This document shows positions 7,800 to 15,987 of a DNA stretch of 34,864 nt, piece after piece; position 1 is the stretch's first letter; each line of letters starts with the position of its first letter. The stretch lies in the NCBI GenBank assembly GCA_945861405.1, contig CAMAUL010000033.1, positions 1 through 34,864 of the forward strand. The letters run 5' to 3'. The stretch is from Candidatus Methylobacter oryzae. Its GTDB lineage: Bacteria > Pseudomonadota > Gammaproteobacteria > Methylococcales > Methylomonadaceae. The translations under genes and the position numbers were made by a program. Under the pieces are notes generated by a model. That model was not told the DNA's origin. It was given only the letters and a program-made list of their open reading frames with translations, and made no database searches.

Positions 7800-8342
7800 T
7801 TAGGGATAAACAATGCTGGCTTGTGGGCCAAGATCGTCTTTTTCCTCAATATAGCGGATTTCATTGCCAACGGCTAGAGCATCAAATCCGCTTCCTGTCA
7901 CGCTATTGCGGTGGAAATACACCTCATGGCCGTCGTTCGCCTCAATAAAACCGTGATCTTTTTCCGGTAACAGGCGGATTACAGTTCCCGAACTTTGCAA
8001 GTCATGTGTTTTAACCTTGCCTTGCTGTATTCGCGCGTAATCTTCCAGCTGCCTTGTTGCCACGTTAAAAGCATCTCGTATTGCTACATAAATATCCTCA
8101 TAAGCCTGTTTGTCATGATGCTCACGGCTGATGACCAGTTCTTTGCGCGGCGTGGTGATGTCAATACGGATATGGTATTGATTGCCTTGATGGTGGCGGT
8201 GGTGCTCGGATTCCACCGCCACCCTGCAACTCATAATATGCGAGTGGAACCTATCCAGCTTGCTTGCTTTTTCACGAATTTTGGCCTCTACCGCATCAGA
8301 ATGAGGTATCCCACGAAACGTTATTTGTAATGGGATTTGCAT
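7800..8342 (-). CDS. Ribosome hibernation factor (HPF/RaiA type) fused to a cold-shock domain
   Basis: The 180-residue protein has two modules. Residues 1-110 match the HPF/RaiA fold that binds the 30S decoding region in resting or stressed cells (QIPLQITFRGIPHSDAVEAK at the start; the basic HHRHHQGNQYHIRIDI strand). Residues 119-180 form a cold-shock domain with an RNP1-like GFIEANDG (131-138) and an RNP2-like VYFHRNSV (141-148). This replaces the dimerising tail of long HPF. It begins 14 bases after a free-standing cold-shock gene, so the two are almost certainly one operon. The fused domain may add RNA binding to ribosome binding; that is inference. Confidence 0.85.
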   Translation of the reverse strand: MQIPLQITFRGIPHSDAVEAKIREKASKLDRFHSHIMSCRVAVESEHHRHHQGNQYHIRIDITTPRKELVISREHHDKQAYEDIYVAIRDAFNVATRQLEDYARIQQGKVKTHDLQSSGTVIRLLPEKDHGFIEANDGHEVYFHRNSVTGSGFDALAVGNEIRYIEEKDDLGPQASIVYP

Positions 8343-8356
8343 GATGTAGTTACCTT

Positions 8357-8569
8357 TTAGAGAACAATTAAATCCTCAGCTTGCGGGCCTTTTTTACCTT
8401 GCGTAACATTGAATTTCACCCGTTGTCCATCGGTTAATGATTTGAATCCTGTGCTGCTGATATTACTGTAATGAACGAAAACATCGGGGCCTTTTTCCTG
8501 TTCGATGAAACCGAAGCCCTTGCTAGCGTTAAACCATTTAACTGTACCGGTATTTGATTGTGTAGACAT
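8357..8569 (-). CDS. Cold-shock protein, CspA family
   Basis: A 70-residue single cold-shock domain protein, the normal family length. It binds single-stranded RNA or DNA through RNP1 (KGFGFIEQ, residues 17-24) and RNP2 (VFVHYSN, near 30-36). [10 protein letters not shown] and [15 protein letters not shown] are typical. AGGA precedes the ATG. It is the first gene of a pair with the HPF/cold-shock fusion. The 186 bases upstream, back to the next gene's stop, are very AT-rich. CspA-family messages often have long structured leaders, but no specific element was recognised here. Whether it responds to cold or is constitutive cannot be told. Confidence 0.93.
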   Translation of the reverse strand: MSTQSNTGTVKWFNASKGFGFIEQEKGPDVFVHYSNISSTGFKSLTDGQRVKFNVTQGKKGPQAEDLIVL

Positions 8570-8755
8570 AATTAAAATCCTAAATAATAAATTGATTGGT
8601 ATTAAGTAATACTAGCAGAACTTAATCTTTAATGTTTTCGGTGGTGATAGCTATAAACCCGACAGTTAACCGAATATGTTTATTGTTTTATCAATTGAAT
8701 TTTTATATTAATTTAATAATACATAAAGCCATTTAATATACTTGCATAATTTGGT

Positions 8756-8959
8756 TTAGTGAGGTGTATTATCAGTCATTATTTCTTTAAATTCACGCTC
8801 TGCCTCAACCCAGTCGTCAAATTCATGGCCGGGTTCAAAACCTCTGATTTCTGCCTTGTAAAAGGCAATCTCAGCAATTTTTGTGTAGCAGTCAGGAATG
8901 TTTATTGGGGTAATGGTTACTTCAGGTATTAAGTTTACTTCATGAACGGGCGGACTCAT
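8756..8959 (-). CDS. Small DUF2934 protein
   Basis: A 67-residue protein with a proline- and valine-rich head and the DUF2934 segment (KIAEIAFYKAEIRGFEPGHE then FDDWVEAEREF). It is closely similar to the 62-residue protein at 6673: both share IAxxAxYKAExRGFxPGxE and DWxEAExEF, and both have GAGGT close before the ATG. The function is unknown. It lies upstream of the cold-shock operon on the same strand, 186 bases away, and diverges from the Lon-like protease gene. Confidence 0.75.
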   Translation of the reverse strand: MSPPVHEVNLIPEVTITPINIPDCYTKIAEIAFYKAEIRGFEPGHEFDDWVEAEREFKEIMTDNTPH

Positions 8960-9347
8960 TTTTTACCTCACTCACAGCTAAGTCGCTAGATTAGCCTGAA
9001 GTCTTTTGGGCTAGGTGCAGAAAAATCCAGCTGTCGCTATTGAATCAAAAAAACACGAATAAATATATTAGTATAACTACTTAGTTATGAACTTATTTTA
9101 AACATAACAGCTACCGATTTAGACAAGGTTATGTAGGGGGAAATAAGGTCATTAACTTGGATGTAATAATGTTCTGGAATTACGAATAAATAGGCGCTAT
9201 TATTAAAATACAAAATTCATTATTGTTGCCTTTTTTTTAAAAAATCGGTCATTACCGGCTAATGCATTGTTACTTGCACCAAGCCCATGGAACGTAGATT
9301 TACGTTATCCATTAATCAACTGAGTTTTCCAGGAAGGGGATGTCACT
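8960..9347. promoter_or_regulatory. Divergent intergenic region between DUF2934 and Lon-like genes
   Basis: This 388-bp AT-rich region must hold promoters for both directions. No convincing sigma-70 or heat-shock promoter pair was found. A palindrome, AACGTA-GATT-TACGTT (9291-9306), lies about 40 bases before the protease start and could be an operator or leader hairpin. Confidence 0.4.
9291..9306. promoter_or_regulatory. Palindrome upstream of the Lon-like gene
   Basis: AACGTA-GATT-TACGTT, perfect 6-bp arms 41 bases upstream of the ATG. It could be a regulator site or a leader hairpin; a short palindrome can also arise by chance. Confidence 0.3.
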
Positions 9348-11741
9348 ATGAAAAATACACCGTTGGATCCTATACAACTCTATAAGCCATGCAATGTTGA
9401 GCAACTAAAATTCACCACCACCGATGAGATTGAAGACATTGACATTGCCGTCGGTCAGCAACGTGCCGTGGAAGCCGTCAAATTGGGCATCCGCATGCAT
9501 AAACACGGTTACAACATCTTTGCAATGGCGCCTGCAGGCACCGGCAAGTTGACGACTGTAAGGCAGTTGGTCGAACACGAAGCCAATCGGCAAGACATTC
9601 CTTCGGACTGGTGTTATGTCAATAACTTCAGTCAGCCTGCCAAGCCGACGGCCATTAAATTCAGTTCGGGGCAAGGCAAGGTTTTTCAGCTCGATATGGC
9701 GCAGTTGATAGACGAATTGAGTGTCGCCATACCTGCGGCGTTTGATGGTGACGAATACCGTTCCAGAACAGGCGAAGTTGAAAGCGAATCGCGGCAACGG
9801 GAAATAAACGAGCTTAGCCAATTACGCGAAGAGGCCGCCAATGCACATATTATCCTGACGGAAACCGCAACCGGTTACGCGTTTTCCCCGGCAGATGAAA
9901 AAAACGAAATTATCAGCCCCGAGCAGTTCAATAAGTTTGATAAAGACAAGCAGCATGAAATACAAAAAACCATTTTTAACTTGCAGGAGCGCTTGGCAAC
10001 CTTGCTGAAAAATTTTCCGACTTGGCGCAAGGAAACTAAACGCAAATTGCAAGCGCTGAAACGCGAAGTCGCCGAGCAGGCGGTCAACCATTCGATAGAC
10101 GACCTGATCGAAAAATACGCCAAACAGGATGCCGTTCTTACGTATCTGAATGATACGCAAAAAGATATTATTGAGCATGTGCTGGATTTTCTTCCGCGTA
10201 GCGAAAAACTACTGCCCTTTATGGAATTGGCGCAGGAATCCAACCCGTTCAAACGTTATTACGTTAACCTGATGGTGGATTTTAGCGACAAGAAATCGGC
10301 CCCGGTCATTTACGAAGATCATCCGAATTACAGCAATCTGGTCGGGCGCATCGATCATCAGGCTTACATGGGTTCACTGGTCACCGATTTCACCATGATC
10401 AAGCCCGGCGCATTGCATAAGGCCAATAGCGGCTACCTGATTATCGATGCCCGAAAATTGCTGTCCCAACCTTATGCTTGGGATACGTTGAAAAGAACCT
10501 TGCAGTCCGGCGAAATCCGTATTGAATCGCTGGAGCGGGCGCTCAGTTTGATCAGCGCCTCATCGCTGGAACCCGAACCCATACCGCTTAATTTAAAGCT
10601 GATCCTGATGGGCGAGCCGCTGATTTATTATCTGTTGTGCGAGTACGACCCGGAGTTTCACGACCTGTTTAAAATCGCAGCCGATTTTGACGAATCGGTG
10701 TCCAGGGAAGGCAGCGGCCAGGACTATGCCCGTTTGCTGGCGACTATTGCCCGGCGCGAAAAGCTGCGCCCGCTGAGCCAAAATGCCGTCGCCAGGGTTA
10801 TCGAGCACAGCTCCCGAATGAGCGGCGATGCGGAGAAGTTGCTGACCCATCTGCGCAGCATCACGGACTTGTTAACCGAATCGGACTATTGGGCTGCCAA
10901 TAATGGTCGCGAGCATATTGCCAACAGCGATGTGCAGCAGGCTATCGATCATAAGATTCACCGGCTGGATAAACTCAGGGAAAAGCTGTACGAGAATATA
11001 CACCGGGGCACGGTGTTGATAGACACGGAAGGTACGGTCGTCGGTCAAGTCAACGGCCTGTCGGTCTTGCAGCTGGGCGAGTTCAGTTTTGGTCAACCTT
11101 CCCGTATTACAGCGACCACCCGCTTAGGCAGCGGAAAAGTGGTGGATATTGAGCGCGAAACCGAATTGGGCGGCGCTATCCATTCAAAAGGCGTATTGAT
11201 TTTATCGAGTTTCATCGCCGCCCGGTATTCCCGGAAAACGCCGTTCTCGCTTGCGGCCAGCCTGGTATTCGAGCAATCTTACGGGCATGTTGAGGGCGAC
11301 AGCGCCTCACTGGCTGAGCTGTGCGCCATTTTGTCGTCGGCCGCCCAGGTTCCGTTACGGCAGGATTTAGCGATTACCGGCTCGGTCAACCAGTTGGGTA
11401 ATGTGCAGCCGATAGGTGGAGTTAACGAAAAAATCGAGGGCTTTTTCGATATATGCGCCAAAAAAGGACTGACAGGTACCCAAGGGGTGATCATTCCTTC
11501 CACCAATATCAAACATCTGATGCTGCGCTGGGATGTGGTGCATGCGGCGCAGTCCGGTCAGTTCAGCATCTACGCCGTATCTACTGTGGATGAAGCTGTT
11601 GAATTATTGACCGGCATGGAGGCGGGCGCCGCCAACGAACAAGGCGCTTATCAGCCGGAATCGTTTAACGGTAAGGTGGAAGCCCAGTTATTGCAATTTA
11701 CCAAGATTAAAAAGGAGTTTATAAGCAAATCCGAGGATTAG
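9348..11741 (+). CDS. Lon-family ATP-dependent protease (LonB/YcbZ-like)
   Basis: A 797-residue AAA+ protease-like protein with an N-terminal ATPase module and a C-terminal Lon serine protease domain. The P-loop is APAGTGK (61-67), with alanine replacing the usual first glycine. A long charged coiled-coil insertion follows (about 145-280). The proteolytic dyad is S652 in EGDSAS and K695 in GGVNEKIEG, the arrangement of LonB-type rather than bacterial LonA enzymes. There is no LonA N-terminal substrate domain. AGGAAGGGG precedes the ATG. It is convergent with an M48 protease gene, 13 bases apart. Likely role: degradation of damaged proteins; its substrates are unknown. Confidence 0.9.
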   Translation: MKNTPLDPIQLYKPCNVEQLKFTTTDEIEDIDIAVGQQRAVEAVKLGIRMHKHGYNIFAMAPAGTGKLTTVRQLVEHEANRQDIPSDWCYVNNFSQPAKPTAIKFSSGQGKVFQLDMAQLIDELSVAIPAAFDGDEYRSRTGEVESESRQREINELSQLREEAANAHIILTETATGYAFSPADEKNEIISPEQFNKFDKDKQHEIQKTIFNLQERLATLLKNFPTWRKETKRKLQALKREVAEQAVNHSIDDLIEKYAKQDAVLTYLNDTQKDIIEHVLDFLPRSEKLLPFMELAQESNPFKRYYVNLMVDFSDKKSAPVIYEDHPNYSNLVGRIDHQAYMGSLVTDFTMIKPGALHKANSGYLIIDARKLLSQPYAWDTLKRTLQSGEIRIESLERALSLISASSLEPEPIPLNLKLILMGEPLIYYLLCEYDPEFHDLFKIAADFDESVSREGSGQDYARLLATIARREKLRPLSQNAVARVIEHSSRMSGDAEKLLTHLRSITDLLTESDYWAANNGREHIANSDVQQAIDHKIHRLDKLREKLYENIHRGTVLIDTEGTVVGQVNGLSVLQLGEFSFGQPSRITATTRLGSGKVVDIERETELGGAIHSKGVLILSSFIAARYSRKTPFSLAASLVFEQSYGHVEGDSASLAELCAILSSAAQVPLRQDLAITGSVNQLGNVQPIGGVNEKIEGFFDICAKKGLTGTQGVIIPSTNIKHLMLRWDVVHAAQSGQFSIYAVSTVDEAVELLTGMEAGAANEQGAYQPESFNGKVEAQLLQFTKIKKEFISKSED

Positions 11742-11754
11742 CGACGGTGTGTTC

Positions 11755-12702
11755 TTAATACCAAAACCCACCCAAATGCCAGCGGGGTTTTCTGACCGAT
11801 TTTTGATAGTGAACAGGGACACTAAACCGGTCATAGTTTGAATATTTCAACGCCTGATTCGGCAGTTCTTTTACATTTAACAGCCGTTTTATTCTTTCTT
11901 CAGTGTCAGGATGCGTCCTGAGGATTGAGGGGATTGATGCGCTATGACCGTGACCCAATAGAATGTCGAAAATTGAGGTCTCATAGGCTTCCAGTTTGCC
12001 TAATGCCATCGCCAAGCCTTCGGTATCGCCGGTTAATAAAACGGCTTGGTGGTCGGCATCGAACTCCCTGATTCGGGATAAGGAAAGTTGCAGGAAGCTC
12101 ATAATGTTCGGAGCCACAATCAGCACAGCTAAGGCAAACCAGGAAATCGTGACCATCCCCAAGAAATACATCGGTAAATTTAACAGAATCAACAAAAAAC
12201 CGGTGAATGATAAGGCGTTGGTAATCCGGCTGATGATGTCGGCATAGGTCATTACCCGCACATCATTATGTTGGATATGGCTGGTTTCATGTGCCAGTAC
12301 CGCAATAATTTCCCGCGTGGTCAACGTATTAAGCAGCGCATCGCTTAGGCCGATGGCCGAATTTTCGGATGTGCCTACCGAGAAGGCATTCATCATTTGG
12401 CTGGGCAGATAATAAAGCGCGGGTGGTACGGGCAAGTCGGCACGAGCTGCCAACTCATGGATTATCTGATAAAGGCCGGGTGCATCATCGGCCGACAGTA
12501 ATCTACCTCCATAGAGAGAAAAGATGAAAGCGGGAGAAATGTTCGGGCTGATAACCAGTATCAGGATGCCCAAAAACGCCGCCCATACGATGCCTTCGAC
12601 CCCGGCTAACATAAAGCCGACCAACGATAAAATAACGCCCATACAAAGAAAAAGCACTAAGGTATGGAATAAGTTTTTTAGTTTGTGGTTGAATTCTGCC
12701 AT
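11755..12702 (-). CDS. Membrane M48 zinc metalloprotease, HtpX-like
   Basis: A 315-residue protease with hydrophobic segments near residues 10-35, 38-60 and 165-205. The zinc motif is HETSH (H138, E139, H142) in VLAHETSHIQHND, and E213 in REFDADHQA is the probable third ligand. SQMMNAFSVGTSENSAIGLS is the pre-motif segment typical of the family. It differs considerably from the htpX product at 5023 and belongs to another M48 subgroup. Its start overlaps the stop of mlaC by one base (TGATG), so the two are translationally coupled. It may act in envelope protein quality control; its substrate is unknown. Confidence 0.9.
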   Translation of the reverse strand: MAEFNHKLKNLFHTLVLFLCMGVILSLVGFMLAGVEGIVWAAFLGILILVISPNISPAFIFSLYGGRLLSADDAPGLYQIIHELAARADLPVPPALYYLPSQMMNAFSVGTSENSAIGLSDALLNTLTTREIIAVLAHETSHIQHNDVRVMTYADIISRITNALSFTGFLLILLNLPMYFLGMVTISWFALAVLIVAPNIMSFLQLSLSRIREFDADHQAVLLTGDTEGLAMALGKLEAYETSIFDILLGHGHSASIPSILRTHPDTEERIKRLLNVKELPNQALKYSNYDRFSVPVHYQKSVRKPRWHLGGFWY

Positions 12703-13343
12703 CAGGAATTTTTTGCTGCCAGCGCTTCGGCATTGCGTTTAACCAAACTATCGATAACGGCGTTTAACGAACCTTTGTTTTGAATTTCGTCGTTAAAGGT
12801 TGAGCGGTAATTAGTCACCAGACTGACGCCGCCAATCAAAATGTCATAGACTTTCCAGTCGCCGTTGCTCAGCAGCATTCGGTAATTCACATCAACAGGT
12901 TGCAGACCCGGTTGCAGAACTTCTGTTTTGACGACGACCTTTGTAGCTTCGTTCGACATTTCAAGCGGCATGAAACGCATGGTCCAGTCGTTATATTCCA
13001 CAAACGCCCTGGAATAGGTTCTTACTATCAGTGTCTGAAACTCATGTTTAAAACGCACCTGTTCGTCAGCCGTTGCCGCTTTCCAGTGCTTGCCCAACAC
13101 TAACGGCGCAATTTTGTCGAAATCCGTATGCGGGTCAATAACGCTGTTAACATATCGCGTTACTTGTGCAAAATCCTTGCTAAAGGTTTTGTCTTTCAGT
13201 TTTTGCTGTAATTGCGATGAAACGCTTTGGATGATTTGCTGCGGGGGCTGCAAATCTTCCGCTATCGCTTTTGTAGTGGATATTAAACCGAGTAATAATG
13301 CAAATAAACCCAATAGTGCATGTTGTTTAGTTCGATTTGGCAT
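12702..13343 (-). CDS. mlaC: MlaC/Ttg2D-type periplasmic phospholipid-binding protein
   Basis: MlaC shuttles phospholipid between the outer-membrane MlaA complex and the inner-membrane MlaFEDB transporter to keep outer-membrane lipid asymmetry. The protein has 213 residues with a signal peptide ending near TKAIAED (about residue 29). Family segments include FDKIAPLVLGKHWKAA, FKHEFQTLIVRTYSRA, VNYRMLLSNGDWKVYDILIG and GVSLVTNYRSTF. The rest of the mla operon is absent here; instead it is coupled to a membrane protease gene. The start has AGGA eight bases upstream. Lone mlaC paralogues occur, so involvement in a different lipid pathway is possible. Confidence 0.9.
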   Translation of the reverse strand: MPNRTKQHALLGLFALLLGLISTTKAIAEDLQPPQQIIQSVSSQLQQKLKDKTFSKDFAQVTRYVNSVIDPHTDFDKIAPLVLGKHWKAATADEQVRFKHEFQTLIVRTYSRAFVEYNDWTMRFMPLEMSNEATKVVVKTEVLQPGLQPVDVNYRMLLSNGDWKVYDILIGGVSLVTNYRSTFNDEIQNKGSLNAVIDSLVKRNAEALAAKNS

Positions 13344-13655
13344 AATTATCCTGTTTAAACGTGTGACACCAAGTAATCAGCGGATTACTAGAGTTTTGCC
13401 ATCTTATGGATTGCTGCGTTTGGGCTTGCACCGCAGAGTATTTTGTGTGAACACCATGATGCAGGCAATTCTAATGATGTGTCAAGCTTGGGCGAATACG
13501 TATTGATAACTAGCCGTTCTAATTCTTGCCAAACTTTTACCTCCGGCTTACTGGTGGTTGCAGCAATGGGGGGCTGTACTTTACAGCGCTATTGGCAGAA
13601 TGGCCTAAACTACATGCAATGAAAATCGCCAATTTACAAGCGGAGACACTTAACC

Positions 13656-13877
13656 ATGCTGGAAACTGTTTTTCAACTCAAGCGCCATAACGCCTAGGTT
13701 TTTGGCGAATTGATCGCTGGTGCCACGACGTTCATCGCGTCCATGTATATCATTATCGTGAACCCGGCGTTGTTGAGCCAGACCGGCATGTCTTACGAGG
13801 CGGCATTGACGGCGACCATTCTGGTCTGTGTTTTTTCCTCGGTGACCATGGGCCTGTACGCCAACAACCTCATTTGA
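13656..13877 (+). pseudogene. Remnant of a purine (adenine/guanine-hypoxanthine) permease, AzgA/NCS2 family
   Basis: From an ATG at 13656 with CGGAG upstream, the frame reads MLETVFQLKRHNA, then an in-frame TAG (13695-13697), then VFGELIAGATTFIASMYIII, VNPALLSQTGM and a segment ending SSVTMGLYANNLI before TGA at 13875. That is the N-terminus of AzgA-type permeases, which are about 430 residues long with 12 or more membrane helices. Only about 73 codons remain, with a nonsense codon at position 14 and the rest of the gene missing. It is therefore a truncated, decayed copy. An open frame on the opposite strand is its shadow. Confidence 0.75.
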
Positions 13878-14113
13878 TGGCTTTGCGTTATTGCTGCTTT
13901 GTTTGGAAGTTGCCTGAGGCGAACGGGGCAGCCTTTTCTGATCATTGAACAATTGAAACAAAAATCCGGTAGCATTGTTTTAGCTCCTGTGGATTGTTTA
14001 ACGGGGAGCTTCCCTTACAGGTTAGAATGAATAAAAAGTGACCGCATCTTGCCAACGTGGGCATTTTAGTTTGAAATTAGAATTCGACTGAGCCATTGCA
14101 AGTTACACACGGC

Positions 14114-14144
14114 AATGCAAATCTGTCTGGAACAGATTTGCATT
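14114..14144 (+). repeat. Perfect 13-bp hairpin upstream of the GltD-like gene
   Basis: AATGCAAATCTGT and ACAGATTTGCATT enclose CTGGA. With the hairpin at 14156 it forms a doublet ending 34 bases before the ATG. It could be a leader-RNA structure or a dispersed repeat. Confidence 0.65.
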
Positions 14145-14155
14145 TACCCGAAGGG

Positions 14156-14177
14156 CGTCAGGCAGGGAAGCCTGACG
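14156..14177 (+). repeat. 8-bp hairpin, second of the pair
   Basis: CGTCAGGC-AGGGAA-GCCTGACG, 11 bases after the first hairpin. No U-tract follows, so it is not an obvious terminator. Confidence 0.6.
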
Positions 14178-14211
14178 TGAAATCTGATAAACAACCATGA
14201 GTTAAGCGCAT

Positions 14212-15828
14212 ATGAACTACCAAGATATGACCACTCCACCCGACCTGACCTTAAGCACAGGCACCGGGCCGAAGCAACGGCGTATGCCTGTTTATGAAGA
14301 CTATCTGCCGCCTTGCAATAACGCCTGTCCGGCCGGTGAAAATATTCAGGCTTGGCTGGACTTGGCTCAAGCGGGACGTTATCAGGAAGCCTGGAACAGT
14401 CTGCTGGAAAACAACCCGATGCCCGCCGTGCATGGCCGCGTTTGCTACCATCCTTGCGAAACGGCCTGCAACCGCGTGGTGGTAGACGGCGCGGTCAGCA
14501 TCCATGCGGTGGAGCGGTTTCTTGGCGACATGGCCTTTGAACAGGGCTGGACGCCGCAAATCGTCGGCGAAAAATCCAACAAGCGCGTGTTGGTGGTCGG
14601 GGCAGGCCCCAGCGGCTTGTCGGCGGCTTATCATCTTGCCCGCTTGGGCCATGATGTCGAAATCAGGGACGCGGGGCCGATAGCAGGAGGCATGATGCAT
14701 TTCGGCATTCCGTCCTACCGGTTGCCGCGCGATGTGCTGGCTGCCGAGGTCAAACGCATTGAGGATATGGGCGTAAAGATCACGCTGAACCAAAAAGTCG
14801 ATGACTTAAAAGCCGAAAAAGAATCCGGGCGCTTCGATGCGGTTTTTGTGGCGGTCGGCGCGCATATCGGTCGCTCGGTGGAAATTCCTTTGGACAGCGA
14901 AAGCGATACCCAGGATGCGGTCACCTTCCTGCGTAACATCGGTTTGGGTAAACCGCCGCAAATCGGCAAACGGGTCGCCATCTACGGCGGCGGCAATACC
15001 GCGATGGATGCGGCGCGAACCGCAAAACGCTTGGGCGCGGAAACCATGGTGATCTACCGGCGCGACCGCAAAAACATGCCCGCACATGATTTTGAAGCCG
15101 CCGAAGCGATGGAAGAAGGCGTGGCGTTTCACTGGTTGCGCACCATCGTCGGCATTGAAGGCAGTCAAATCAAAGTTGAAATTATGGCGCTGGACGACAA
15201 GGGGCGGCCGCAATCCACCGGCGAATATGAAATCATCGAAGCCGACACGGTGATTTTAGCGCTGGGTCAAAATATCGATTCCGCGCTATTGAAAACCTTC
15301 CCGGAAATTGAAGTGCAAAGCGATGGCGTAGTTGCCGTAAACGAGCACATGATGACCGCCGTTGATGGCGTTTTTGCCGGCGGTGATATGGTGCCGAGTA
15401 TGCGTACCGTGACCATTGCCACCGGACACGGCAAAAAAGCCGCCCGGAATATCGATGCGTATTTGCGCGGCACCGAATACCATCATCCCGGCAAAAAACA
15501 TATTGTCCTGCACGAAGAACTGAACCTTTGGTACAGCACCGATGCCGACCAGTCCGAACAACCGACCATGCCGCCGCAAGTGCGCAACAAAAACTTCGAC
15601 GAAGTGTTGGGCGGCTTGACACAGGACGAGGCGACTTACGAAGCCAGCCGATGCTATTCCTGCGGTAATTGTTTCGAATGCGACGGTTGTTACGGCGCTT
15701 GCCCGGAAGGAGCCATTATCAAGCTAGGCAAAGGCAAATTCTACGAAGTGAATTATGCCCTTTGCACCGGCTGTACGGCCTGCACTTTGCAGTGTCCAAC
15801 CGCTGCCATCCATATGATTGACAAATAG
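14212..15828 (+). CDS. GltD-like NAD(P)H oxidoreductase with C-terminal 2[4Fe-4S] ferredoxin domain
   Basis: A 538-residue flavoprotein related to the glutamate synthase small subunit. The N-terminal cysteine domain has C35, C39, C78, C82 and C86. The FAD Rossmann loop VVGAGPSGLSAAY lies near 128-140. A second Rossmann motif, IYGGGNTAMDAARTAKRLG, near 262-280 binds NAD(P)H. The tail (481-538) carries ten cysteines, including CTGCTACTLQCP, enough for two clusters. No glutamate synthase large subunit is nearby. The next gene is pyruvate:ferredoxin oxidoreductase, so it probably moves electrons between ferredoxin and NAD(P)H rather than making glutamate. That pairing is inference from context. 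Confidence 0.85.
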   Translation: MNYQDMTTPPDLTLSTGTGPKQRRMPVYEDYLPPCNNACPAGENIQAWLDLAQAGRYQEAWNSLLENNPMPAVHGRVCYHPCETACNRVVVDGAVSIHAVERFLGDMAFEQGWTPQIVGEKSNKRVLVVGAGPSGLSAAYHLARLGHDVEIRDAGPIAGGMMHFGIPSYRLPRDVLAAEVKRIEDMGVKITLNQKVDDLKAEKESGRFDAVFVAVGAHIGRSVEIPLDSESDTQDAVTFLRNIGLGKPPQIGKRVAIYGGGNTAMDAARTAKRLGAETMVIYRRDRKNMPAHDFEAAEAMEEGVAFHWLRTIVGIEGSQIKVEIMALDDKGRPQSTGEYEIIEADTVILALGQNIDSALLKTFPEIEVQSDGVVAVNEHMMTAVDGVFAGGDMVPSMRTVTIATGHGKKAARNIDAYLRGTEYHHPGKKHIVLHEELNLWYSTDADQSEQPTMPPQVRNKNFDEVLGGLTQDEATYEASRCYSCGNCFECDGCYGACPEGAIIKLGKGKFYEVNYALCTGCTACTLQCPTAAIHMIDK

Positions 15829-15840
15829 TAACTAAAAATA

Positions 15841-15941
15841 GAACGCGGATGACGCGGATGGGACGGATAATCGCTGATTTAAAGGACACAAATTGCTTTA
15901 AAAATCCGTGTAAATCCGCTTAATCAGCGTCATCTGCGTTC
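15841..15941. repeat. Palindromic repeat, ATCCGTG family, copy 4
   Basis: GAACGCGGATGACGCGGAT (15841-15859) faces ATCAGCGTCATCTGCGTTC (15923-15941), complementary with two mismatches. Internal AATCGCTGATTT and AATCCGTGTAAATCCG units mirror copy 1 at 2600. It lies between the GltD-like gene and nifJ and may attenuate or process their joint transcript. Confidence 0.7.
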
Positions 15942-15987
15942 CATTATCAAATAGTTACAAATAACTTTAGTTGCCAGGAAACTCACC

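Larger units (their letters stand above)
13344..14211. other. Gene-poor region with pseudogene and hairpins
   Basis: 868 bp without an intact gene. It contains a palindrome GTAATC-AGCG-GATTAC (13373-13388) just upstream of mlaC, the permease remnant at 13656-13877, and two strong hairpins at 14114-14177. Nothing recognisable was seen in 13400-13640 or 13890-14100. Confidence 0.6.

Noticed and set aside
8570-8755. Cold-shock type regulatory leader before the CspA-like gene
   Set aside because: The length and AT-richness are suggestive, but no cold-box-like motif or convincing promoter was identified.
13650-13961. Minus-strand open frame of about 100 codons
   Set aside because: It is antisense to the permease remnant, whose forward translation is recognisable.
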